From JBDHWG01 sp046328525 (GTDB taxonomy: Bacteria > Chloroflexota > Anaerolineae > Epilineales > JAHCIE01): DNA of 64,000 bases. The position numbers and the translations under genes are program-made. Below the pieces are notes generated by a model. That model did not search any database and was not told where the DNA came from. It saw nothing but the letters and a program-made list of their open reading frames with translations. Where the stretch lies: positions 992,001 through 1,056,000 of the forward strand of contig JAXLWK010000003.1 of the NCBI GenBank assembly GCA_046328525.1, in the 5' to 3' direction. This document shows, piece after piece, positions 24,213 through 32,425 of this stretch (its first letter is position 1; every line of letters begins with the position of its first letter).

Positions 24213-26921
24213 ATGCCTGCCTCAGTCCTGGCTACGAAGCTATTCGTCCCTCAACTGCGGCCCGGAGCCGTCCGCCGTCCTCACCTTGTCGGACGGCTCA
24301 ATGCGGAGTTGCGCCAAAATGGGGGCTTCGCGCGCAAACTGACCCTCATCTCCGCGCCGGCCGGCTTCGGCAAGACCACGCTTGCCGCCGAATGGGTGGC
24401 CGGGCTCGAGCAATTCGAGCCCAAGGTGCGCGTCGCGTGGTTGTCCCTGGAGGTGGCGGACAGTGATCCGCTACGCTTCCTTGCCTACCTCATTGCGACC
24501 TTGCAGACGATTGAGACGGCTTTCGGAGCGGACGTCCTGGTGTCACTCCAGGCGCCGCATCCGCCTCCGATGGAGGTCCTCCTCACTGCGCTGCTCAACG
24601 AGACCACCGCAATACCCGCCGATTTCGTACTCGTCCTCGACGACTACCATCTCGTGGATTCGACGCAAGTGGACCAGGCCATAGCTTTCCTGGTCGAGCA
24701 CCTCCCCCCCCATATGCACGTCGCCATCGTCACCCGCGAGGATCCGCAGCTCCCTCTCGCTCGGTTGCGTGGGCGGGGCCAGCTGGTCGAGTTGCGCGCC
24801 GCCGACCTGCGCTTCGCGCCCGCCGAAGTGGCTGAGTTTCTCAACGGGGTGATGGACCTTAACTTATCGGCCGAAGACATCGCCGCAATGGAAGCCCGCA
24901 CCGAAGGCTGGATTGCGGGCCTACAGCTGGCCGCCCTCGCCTTGCAAGGGGTCGGGCTAATGCGGAGCCTTGACGACAGGACCAGCTTCATCAACTCATT
25001 CACCGGCAGCCATCGCTTTGTGCTGGATTATCTGTTGGAAGAAGTGCTGTTCCAGCAACCTGCGAGCATCCAGACTTTCTTGTTGCGTACCTCCATCCTC
25101 GACCGCATGTGCGGTCCGCTGTGCGAGGCGGTGGCCTACGAAGACGACCGGCCCGTTCTCCCTGCCAGCGGGCAGGAGATGCTGGAGTATCTGGAACGCG
25201 CCAACCTTTTCATCATACCCCTGGATGGCGGCCGTCGCTGGTATCGCTATCACCATCTCTTTGCGGATTTGCTGCGGCAGCGGCTGCATGCGCTGTATCC
25301 GCAGCAGCCGGATCGCGTGGCCCAGTACCACACCCGCGCCAGCCAGTGGTACGAGGACAATGCCCTGGAAATCGAAGCCTTCCGCCATGCGGCTGCCGCC
25401 CATGACATTGAACGGGCCGAGCGGCTGATTCAGGGAGGGAGGATACCGCTGCACTCCCTCCCCGTGGTGACCGCCGTACTCAACTGGCTGGAAATGCTGC
25501 CCAAGACCATCTTGGACGCCAGGCCCTGGTTATGGGTCAGGTCGGCCACGTCGTCGCTCATGGCGGGACAGACAACGGGTGTCGAAGAGAAGTTACAAGC
25601 GGCTGAGAAAGCCATGCAGACTGCCGATCTCGATGCCCGGACCCGCGACCTGATCGGACAAATAGCCGCCATACGCGCCACCCTGGCGCTCCTCCGCTAC
25701 CGGCCGGAAGCCACGCTGATCCAGGCGCGCCGCGCCCTGGCGTACCTGGACCCAGATAACCAGCCTTCACGCAGCCGGGCTGTGTGGGCGTTGGGGTTTG
25801 CGTATCAGATCCAAGGGGATCGGGCGGCCGCCGGCGAGGCCTATGACGAAGCGATCCGCCTGGCGTCTGGCAATACCTACTACACCGTCCTGGCTTCAAC
25901 CTGCCTCGGCCAACTCCAGGAATCCGAGAACCAGCTTCATCAGGCGGCCGGAACCTACCGGCGCTCCCTGCAACTACTCAGCGATCAGGGGCCACCGAAT
26001 GCCAACGAAGAGTATATTGGCCTGGCTCGCATATGCTACGAGTGGAACGATCTGGAGGCGGCCGAGCGGCACGGCCGACAAAGCCTTCAACTGGCGCGGC
26101 AATATGATCCCGCGATTGACAGATTTATTATCAGCGAAGTGCACCTGGCCCGTGTGAGACTCGCCCACGGCGATGGCGGTGGCGCTGCCGCCATGTTGGC
26201 GCAGGCGTACCAGTCTGCGAGCGAGAGAGGCTTCACGCAACAGCTGCCAGAGATTGCCGCCGTCCAGGTCTTGACCCTGCTTCACCAAGGCCAGGTCACG
26301 GCAGCCGCTCAACTGGCCCGGCAGTACGACCTCCCGCTCAGCCGGGCGCGTGTGCTTATCGCTCAGGGTGACGCGTCCGCCGCGCTCGCCGTACTGGAAC
26401 CCGTCTGTCGGGACGCGGACGCTCGGGGGTGGGCGGATCAGCGGCTCAGAACGATGGTTCTCCAGGTGGTGGGCCACTACCTGGCCGGCGAAAAAGACGA
26501 GGCGGCGCATGTGTTGGGCGAGGCGTTGGCGCTGGCCGAGCCAGGCGGCTTCATCCGTCTCTTTGTGGATGAAGGCGCGCCGATGCGCTGCGCGCTCTTG
26601 GATTATCGTCACCGCGTTCAGCTACCGAGCAGTTACGTGGATAGACTTCTGGCTGCCTTCGCCCAACCGGAAGCCGAGCCGCCATCGAAGACACGGGCCG
26701 ATGTCAGCAGCCCTAGCCCGGACTTCGTTGAGCCGCTGACCCAACGCGAGTTGGAGATACTGCGGCTGATCGCTCAAGGACTGTCGAACCAAGAGATCGG
26801 CGCCAGGCTGTTCCTGGCCCTGAATACGATCAAAGGGCACAATCGCATCATTTTCGAGAAGTTGCAGGTCGCCAGGCGGACCGAAGCGGTTGCCCGGGCA
26901 CGCGAACTCGGCCTGCTCTGA
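24213..26921 (+). CDS. MalT-like LuxR-family ATP-dependent transcriptional regulator
   Basis: 902 residues. N-terminal STAND-type ATPase with Walker A SAPAGFGKTT (near residue 50) and Walker B FVLVLDDYHLV (near 137), a winged-helix/arm region containing WYRYHHLFADLLRQRL (about 345-360), TPR-like sensor repeats (about 400-780), and a C-terminal LuxR helix-turn-helix (about 838-902: LTQRELEILRLIAQGLSNQEIG). ATG at 24213. Members of this family bind an inducer and ATP, oligomerise and activate transcription. It is followed on the same strand, after 124 nt, by four small genes (27046-29280) that are the likeliest targets. The inducer is unknown. Confidence 0.9.
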   Translation: MPASVLATKLFVPQLRPGAVRRPHLVGRLNAELRQNGGFARKLTLISAPAGFGKTTLAAEWVAGLEQFEPKVRVAWLSLEVADSDPLRFLAYLIATLQTIETAFGADVLVSLQAPHPPPMEVLLTALLNETTAIPADFVLVLDDYHLVDSTQVDQAIAFLVEHLPPHMHVAIVTREDPQLPLARLRGRGQLVELRAADLRFAPAEVAEFLNGVMDLNLSAEDIAAMEARTEGWIAGLQLAALALQGVGLMRSLDDRTSFINSFTGSHRFVLDYLLEEVLFQQPASIQTFLLRTSILDRMCGPLCEAVAYEDDRPVLPASGQEMLEYLERANLFIIPLDGGRRWYRYHHLFADLLRQRLHALYPQQPDRVAQYHTRASQWYEDNALEIEAFRHAAAAHDIERAERLIQGGRIPLHSLPVVTAVLNWLEMLPKTILDARPWLWVRSATSSLMAGQTTGVEEKLQAAEKAMQTADLDARTRDLIGQIAAIRATLALLRYRPEATLIQARRALAYLDPDNQPSRSRAVWALGFAYQIQGDRAAAGEAYDEAIRLASGNTYYTVLASTCLGQLQESENQLHQAAGTYRRSLQLLSDQGPPNANEEYIGLARICYEWNDLEAAERHGRQSLQLARQYDPAIDRFIISEVHLARVRLAHGDGGGAAAMLAQAYQSASERGFTQQLPEIAAVQVLTLLHQGQVTAAAQLARQYDLPLSRARVLIAQGDASAALAVLEPVCRDADARGWADQRLRTMVLQVVGHYLAGEKDEAAHVLGEALALAEPGGFIRLFVDEGAPMRCALLDYRHRVQLPSSYVDRLLAAFAQPEAEPPSKTRADVSSPSPDFVEPLTQRELEILRLIAQGLSNQEIGARLFLALNTIKGHNRIIFEKLQVARRTEAVARARELGLL

Positions 26922-27045
26922 CCGCGCCTCACTCGCACCCCACAACAACACTCTCAACTCATACTTAAGTGTCTTCACAGACATACCCTTCCGGCGCTAC
27001 GATGTGTGTGTAGATCAATACAATCGCGGGAAGGAGAATACACAC

Positions 27046-27738
27046 ATGAATCTCAGGCGACTCGGTGGCCTCTCAGCCCTGATCCTCGCCGCGGCCTACG
27101 TGGTGGGGGCTGCGCTGAACTTCACCCTGCTGGATACCTCCAGCATCACTGATGGGGTCGAAAAGATAGCTTTCCTCGCAAGCAAGCAAACGCTGTTCCA
27201 CATCTGGATCTTCTTCATCTACGTGCTGTTCGGCGTCTGTGTTGTGTTCCTCGCAGAGGCGCTCGACGAGCAGTTGCGGCCCGCGGCGCCGGCTCTGACG
27301 CGCACGGCGACGGCGTTCGCGCTCATCTGGGCCGCCCTCCTCATCGGCGCCGGGAATGTCTACATTGCCGGCCTGAACAACGTCGCTGCTGACTTCGCTC
27401 AGAACCCGGTTCAGGCGGCCACCGCCTGGCTTGCCATAGACTCAGTCCACCAGGGCCTCTCGGGCACGGCGGAGATCCCGGGTGGATTGTGGACTCTGCT
27501 GGTGAGCCTGGCTGCACTGCAGGCCGCGCGATTCCCCAGAACGCTGAATTACCTGGGTATCGGGATTGGTGTCGCGGGCCTGCTCACGGCGATTCCGGCC
27601 CTATTCATACCGGCCGTGGCGGCCTATGCGCTAGGCCACTGCGCCTGGTGGATATGGCTCGCGGTTCTCCTGCTTCGCAAGAATCCTTTGGAGACGGCGC
27701 CAGGACAGCGCGCAGTCGCAGCAAGTCCTAGCGAATAG
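27046..27738 (+). CDS. DUF4386-like integral membrane protein
   Basis: 230 residues with about six hydrophobic helices. The opening (RRLGGLSALILAAAYVVGAALNF) and the overall spacing resemble the DUF4386 family, whose function is unknown. ATG at 27046 follows AAGGAG. It is the first gene after the LuxR-type regulator and 27 nt before another small membrane protein. The region before it holds no obvious consensus promoter. Confidence 0.75.
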   Translation: MNLRRLGGLSALILAAAYVVGAALNFTLLDTSSITDGVEKIAFLASKQTLFHIWIFFIYVLFGVCVVFLAEALDEQLRPAAPALTRTATAFALIWAALLIGAGNVYIAGLNNVAADFAQNPVQAATAWLAIDSVHQGLSGTAEIPGGLWTLLVSLAALQAARFPRTLNYLGIGIGVAGLLTAIPALFIPAVAAYALGHCAWWIWLAVLLLRKNPLETAPGQRAVAASPSE

Positions 27739-27765
27739 GGGGAAAATACAGGAAGGGAGTGGCAA

Positions 27766-28257
27766 ATGAACGCCAACGATACGACGACAGGGTTCGAGCG
27801 GCGGCGAGTTGTGCTTTCGACGCTTTGGATCTTCGCGGTCCTCAACTACATCTACGCGGACGTCTACGCGCTGTTCTTCAATCCCCTGTTACAGCCGGAA
27901 GCGGCCAAGCGCTTCGCGGAAGGCTATGTGGGAGACATTCAGATTACCCAGGGGTTTGTTCTGGTGACGGCGATCCTGATGGAGACCGCCATTGCCATGG
28001 TGCTGCTGTCCCGCGTGTTACCCTATCGCGCCAACCGCTGGGCAAACATCCTGGTGGGTGGGTTTCATACCCTGTTCGTCGCCTGGTCGCTCATCGGCGA
28101 CACGCCGAACGGCTTCTATCTGATGTTCGCGGCGGTTGAGATCGCCTGCACCCTGTTCATCGTCTGGTATGCCTGGACGTGGCCCGCCACTGCTAGCCGC
28201 CAGGAGAGACTACACGCCGCCACGCCGGATAGCAGGGGCCCCGAAGGGGCTCGGTGA
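27766..28257 (+). CDS. DUF6326-like small membrane protein
   Basis: 163 residues with four hydrophobic segments. STLWIFAVLNYIYADVYALFF near the N-terminus is characteristic of a small uncharacterised membrane family (DUF6326). GGAAGGGAG precedes the ATG. The acidic/basic C-terminal tail is cytoplasmic by the positive-inside tendency. It probably forms one transcript with the genes on either side; function unknown. Confidence 0.75.
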   Translation: MNANDTTTGFERRRVVLSTLWIFAVLNYIYADVYALFFNPLLQPEAAKRFAEGYVGDIQITQGFVLVTAILMETAIAMVLLSRVLPYRANRWANILVGGFHTLFVAWSLIGDTPNGFYLMFAAVEIACTLFIVWYAWTWPATASRQERLHAATPDSRGPEGAR

Positions 28258-28300
28258 GCAAGTGGCACGGCCGGTGGCGCCATTGCGAAGCGAGGTCGAA

Positions 28301-29008
28301 ATGAAAAGAGTGTGTATCGTGGGGGCTTCCGGGAAGCTCGGGCAGTACATGGTCCAGCATGCGCTGGACCGGGGCTACGAGGTGGTAGGCGTGTGTCGAG
28401 AACGCAGCGTCAGCAAACTTGATGCATTCCAAGGGCGCATCACCGTCATCCCCGGTGCGACCAACGACCGTCAGGTGATTCAGCAGGCTGTCGCCGGCTG
28501 TGACGGAGTGCTCACCGTGCTGGTCCCTTGGGGGACTAACCACTACGCGTCGGGAACAGCCCAAGCGGTCCTCGACTATGCGCCGCCGAGCGCCCGCCTC
28601 ATCTTTTCCTGCGGCTGGCACATCACACGCGACGGCAAAGATGTCTACCCGCCGTCCTTGAAGAGACAGGAACTGCTCGCTCGCTGGATGGGGCGGCTGA
28701 CCCGTATCGTGGACATTGACGACCAGGTGGAGGCGTGCCGGCGGGTGTTTGCCAGCGACACCCGCTGGACGGTCGTGCGGGGAAGCGACCTCGAAGAGGG
28801 CGAAAGCCAGGGATTGCCTGTATGGAGCAAGCATGTCGGCGATCCGCTCCTTGAGAGTAACCTCACCCGCCGCGTGGATTATGCCCTGTTTATGGTGGCA
28901 GCCCTTGAGAATGACCAACTCGTTCACGAGGCGCCGGCGATCGTGGGCTGCCAGACCCCCTCAGCGCTCGCCGCCAAGGCGGGAGGCCAGAGCTTGAGAA
29001 GTAGGTGA
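28301..29008 (+). CDS. NAD(P)-binding Rossmann protein (NmrA/atypical SDR-like)
   Basis: 235 residues. The N-terminus has a dinucleotide-binding GASGKLGQYMVQHAL motif and a downstream VVGVCRERSVSKLDAF segment; GCDGVLTVLVPWG follows as in NmrA-like and atypical short-chain dehydrogenases. No clear Tyr-x3-Lys catalytic pair is seen, so an enzymatic role is uncertain; sensing of the NAD(P) state is an alternative. The ATG at 28301 was preferred to an upstream in-frame start that overlaps the previous gene. Confidence 0.78.
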   Translation: MKRVCIVGASGKLGQYMVQHALDRGYEVVGVCRERSVSKLDAFQGRITVIPGATNDRQVIQQAVAGCDGVLTVLVPWGTNHYASGTAQAVLDYAPPSARLIFSCGWHITRDGKDVYPPSLKRQELLARWMGRLTRIVDIDDQVEACRRVFASDTRWTVVRGSDLEEGESQGLPVWSKHVGDPLLESNLTRRVDYALFMVAALENDQLVHEAPAIVGCQTPSALAAKAGGQSLRSR

Positions 29009-29013
29009 GGGTC

Positions 29014-29280
29014 ATGTCAAACAAACGCGAACCCCAACCTGATCCAGGTGCAACCACGGTCTATCAGATCAGAGTCAAAGGCCATCTAGCGCCCCAATGG
29101 ACCGACTGGTTCGAGGGCTTCGCCATCAGCCTGGAAGAGACCGGCGACACGCTCTTGACCGGCCCGATCGTGGATCAGGCCGCGCTGTACGGCTTGCTCA
29201 GGAAAGTGCGTGACCTGGGTCTGCCTTTGCTCTCCGTGCGGTACATTGAACCCGATGGGCCAGATGCGCCCAACATATGA
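29014..29280 (+). CDS. Small conserved protein, 88 residues
   Basis: Soluble, no signal peptide. Contains YQIRVKGHLAPQWTDWFEGF and TGPIVDQAALYGLLRKVRDL, a layout I associate with small uncharacterised proteins in Chloroflexota and other environmental bacteria, often beside oxidoreductases. The ATG at 29014 lies 5 nt after the preceding stop, so the two genes are probably co-translated. Function unknown. Confidence 0.72.
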   Translation: MSNKREPQPDPGATTVYQIRVKGHLAPQWTDWFEGFAISLEETGDTLLTGPIVDQAALYGLLRKVRDLGLPLLSVRYIEPDGPDAPNI

Positions 29281-29719
29281 AACGCATCGGCACACTTCGG
29301 TGGAGATGTAGAGACCGAGAGTCGAAGAGACCCTGGAAGGAACCTGGAAAGGAACCGACAAGGGACCGTCCGGAGCCATTCTATCAGCAGGCGTTGTCCT
29401 AAACTGGTCCCAAGGCGAAATCTACATGCTCTTGCCGCTGGGGTATGAGGGTGTCACCTTGGAATGAGTGGTTGAGAAATATCCACCGGTGGTAGAGGTT
29501 TCTTCACGCTGCCTGGCTACGATTCGCCGTATACTAGAAATAGCTGCGAGCCATGACAAGGCGGCTCACCAGCCGGGCGAGGGATATTCGCCCATGCTCC
29601 ACACTACGCCGCGGAGCGCCGGCCGTCCACGCGCAAGCGCCGCATGTGCTGACCCCACCGTCAACCAGTTGAAACCTGATACTGCCCGGCCATCATCGGA
29701 CGCCCGTGGAGTCGCGACT
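29281..29719. other. Intergenic region before the dockerin protein gene
   Basis: No gene is supported in these 439 bases, although the next gene's frame stays open back to 29468. TATACT at about 29530 is a possible -10, but no good -35 stands at the right distance. The stretch otherwise shows short purine-rich direct repeats (GGAAGGAACC-like, 29334-29355). Confidence 0.5.
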
Positions 29720-32365
29720 ATGATGTCGTATGAATCATCCACGCCCTCTCCTCAGTCCGCTGGCCGCCGCTCCCGGCGACGCGCAACGGCGCTGGGCGGT
29801 CTTGTTCTATGGGCCGTCCTCGGCGTCCTCACGGCGTTGCCTGCATCGAGGACCCTCGCGGAGCCCGGTCCGGCCCCACCCCCGCCAAGCGCCCTTGCCA
29901 CCTCCCTGAGCTTAGGCACTGCCTTCCCCATCGTGGGTTGGGAGAACGACCAGATCCAGCCCGCCGTCACCTACAGCCCCGTGACAGACAACTACCTCGT
30001 CGTGTGGGAGGACCACCGCCTTGACTCGCGCGCTGATTGGGACATCTATGTCCAGCGCGTGAGTGGCTACGGTAGCCTCGTCAGCGACCCCGTCTGTCTG
30101 GCGTGCCGCAGCAACAAGGCCCTGGCCCCTGCCGTCGCGTACAACGCCATGCGCGGCGAGTTCCTGGTTGTCTGGGAGGATGAGTGGAGCGCAACCGATC
30201 ACGATATCCACGCCCGGCGAATCGGGGGCGATGGAGCACCGGTGGGCGACGAGTTCGTTGTCACTCAGACGACGAGCTTCGAGAGCAAGCCCGCTATCGC
30301 CTACAACGCCACCTATGACGAGTACCTCGTGGTCTGGGAGTCGCTGGCAGAGCTGCGGCAGCACTACCTCTACGGCCAGCGAGTCGCGGGGAATGGGGCG
30401 CTCGTGGGCGGGGTGATTGCCATAGACACGGGTTTTGGCTCTGCCGTCGGCGAGGCGAGCCGAGAGCCGGCGGCTCCTATGATCGCTTACGATGCCCTGG
30501 CCCCGTCAGTTGCCTACGATCCAGGGATCGCCTGCTACCTCGTCGTGTGGCAAGACAAGTCACCCTACAAGGTTGACTATGATGTCACGGGCCGCCGGAT
30601 TTCGAGCAGCGGCGCGCTGGTGGGAGACGAGATCAGCATCACCACGGCAGCCAACGACCAGCGGAGACCGCGCCTCGCACTCAATTCGGCGACCCACGAG
30701 TTCCTGGTCGTCTGGGAGGATTGGCGGCCCGGAGCAACGCCCGCCGACACGGGTTCCGCGCTCTATGGGCAGCGCGTGAGCGGCGGCGGGTCGCTTGTGG
30801 ATGACAACCTCGCCCTGGCGCAGGGTGGAACGACGAATCGCCTGAATCCGGTCCTCAGCTACAAGGCAAGCAGCGACGAATACCTCCTCGTGTGGGACCT
30901 AGAGTTCGACGCCGCCGACCACGACATCTATGAATTGCGCATTCGGGGTGACGGACAGCGTCTCGGACCGGACACTGTCGTCGTCAACAGCCGAGCCTAT
31001 GAAGGCCGCCCGGCGGTCGCTTCCGACACCACCTGGCGCGATCTCGTCGTTTGGGAGGACGACCAGAATAGCGCCACCGCCGGCTTCGATGTGTACGGCG
31101 CCGTACTGCCTCTGGCGGCGTTCTCCGGCCACGTATACCGCGGCTATGTGGGCGATCTCAGCACGCCGCTGGGGCGTGTCACACTGGACCTCTACTGCTC
31201 GAACACCCTCGGCGTCCTTGGAACGCGGGTAGACACAACCCTGACGCACCTGGACGGGTGGTATACCCTGGCGTCAACATCTCTGTGCGAGTTCTACTCG
31301 ATCGTCGAAACCGATCCGACCGGCACAGTCTCAGCCGGCGCTGCATCCGCTGGCGGCACAGTGATCACCAGTAACCAGATCACCTACGCCTGGCCCCTGG
31401 CCGGCAAGGCGCTGACGGGCAACACCTTCTGGGATCGGGTTCCCGACACCGTCACTCCGACGCCGACTACCACCGCCACCCGAACCCTGACAGCGACGCC
31501 GCGCCCAACGGCAACGCCTACACCGACGCCCACCTCCACCACAACAGCCACACCAACGGCCACCCGCACAGCGACCCCCACGACGACCCCCACAGCCACG
31601 GCGACGGCGACCCCGTCGGCTACCAGCACGGCCACGCCCAGCAGCACCGCAACCCCCACGGCATCGCCGACCGCTAGCCAAACGGCCACAGCCACGGCGA
31701 CCCCGACGGCGACACCATCCTCAACCGGAACGGCCAGCCCAACAGCCACGCCAACGGCTACCGTCTCGGTAACGGCCAGCAGCACCGTGACTCCCACGGC
31801 ATCGGCGACGGCGACGGGTACGACCACCGCCACGCCAACGCGCACCCCGACCCCCACAGCAACCACCACGCCCACCGCGACCTGGACCCCAACCGTGACA
31901 CCGACCCCAACCGGCCCGGTGACGACCGGCGTCGTTCGGGGGCGCGTCGTTCTCGAACGGCGCGCGCGCTATGCAGGCGCTCAAGTCGAGGTCGCCGGGC
32001 AGACTGCCGCGTCAGCGGACAACGGCGATTATGTGCTGCCTCAAGTAGCGGCGGGAACGTTCACCCTATACATCCGTCACGCCAGCTACCTGCGCACATG
32101 GCGCTCGGTCACGATCGTTGCGGGCCAGACCCTGATCCTGCCCGATGTAACACTCCTGGCAGGCGACCTCAACCAGGATGACCGCATTGACGAGCTGGAT
32201 GCGATTATCATCGGCCATGCCTGGAATAGCACGCCCGCCGATACGCATTGGAATCCACGCGCCGACATAACCACTGACGGGGTTGTGGACATTCGGGATA
32301 TGGTCGGGGTTCAGTACAACTTCCTCATCGCAGCGCCCGGCCCGTGGCCGCCGCCAGTTCAGTAG
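29720..32365 (+). CDS. Exported repeat protein with PT-rich stalk and C-terminal dockerin
   Basis: About 881 residues from ATG 29720. A signal peptide (RRSRRR basic region, then ALGGLVLWAVLGVLTAL) precedes a repeat domain of about seven units, each with a YLVVWED-type strand and a RVSGxGxLV turn (30000-31100). A carboxypeptidase-regulatory-like segment follows, then a low-complexity Thr/Pro/Ala stalk (31441-31920). The C-terminus has a second such beta-sandwich and a type I dockerin with two calcium-loop repeats (DLNQDDRIDELDA and DITTDGVVDIRDM). The dockerin predicts docking to a cohesin; the neighbouring gene carries cohesin-like domains. An earlier in-frame start at 29468 is less likely because it adds a non-signal leader. 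Confidence 0.8.
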   Translation: MMSYESSTPSPQSAGRRSRRRATALGGLVLWAVLGVLTALPASRTLAEPGPAPPPPSALATSLSLGTAFPIVGWENDQIQPAVTYSPVTDNYLVVWEDHRLDSRADWDIYVQRVSGYGSLVSDPVCLACRSNKALAPAVAYNAMRGEFLVVWEDEWSATDHDIHARRIGGDGAPVGDEFVVTQTTSFESKPAIAYNATYDEYLVVWESLAELRQHYLYGQRVAGNGALVGGVIAIDTGFGSAVGEASREPAAPMIAYDALAPSVAYDPGIACYLVVWQDKSPYKVDYDVTGRRISSSGALVGDEISITTAANDQRRPRLALNSATHEFLVVWEDWRPGATPADTGSALYGQRVSGGGSLVDDNLALAQGGTTNRLNPVLSYKASSDEYLLVWDLEFDAADHDIYELRIRGDGQRLGPDTVVVNSRAYEGRPAVASDTTWRDLVVWEDDQNSATAGFDVYGAVLPLAAFSGHVYRGYVGDLSTPLGRVTLDLYCSNTLGVLGTRVDTTLTHLDGWYTLASTSLCEFYSIVETDPTGTVSAGAASAGGTVITSNQITYAWPLAGKALTGNTFWDRVPDTVTPTPTTTATRTLTATPRPTATPTPTPTSTTTATPTATRTATPTTTPTATATATPSATSTATPSSTATPTASPTASQTATATATPTATPSSTGTASPTATPTATVSVTASSTVTPTASATATGTTTATPTRTPTPTATTTPTATWTPTVTPTPTGPVTTGVVRGRVVLERRARYAGAQVEVAGQTAASADNGDYVLPQVAAGTFTLYIRHASYLRTWRSVTIVAGQTLILPDVTLLAGDLNQDDRIDELDAIIIGHAWNSTPADTHWNPRADITTDGVVDIRDMVGVQYNFLIAAPGPWPPPVQ

Positions 32366-32425
32366 GCGTGTGTTAGCCTGAAAGAGAATAAGGAAGTGGG
32401 TTTTGTTCCAGAGAGGAGACACAGC

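Noticed and set aside
31441..31920. Repetitive ACGGCGACCCC-type tract, possible CRISPR or tandem repeat array
   Set aside because: No fixed-length repeats and spacers; it encodes an in-frame Thr/Pro/Ala stalk of the dockerin protein.
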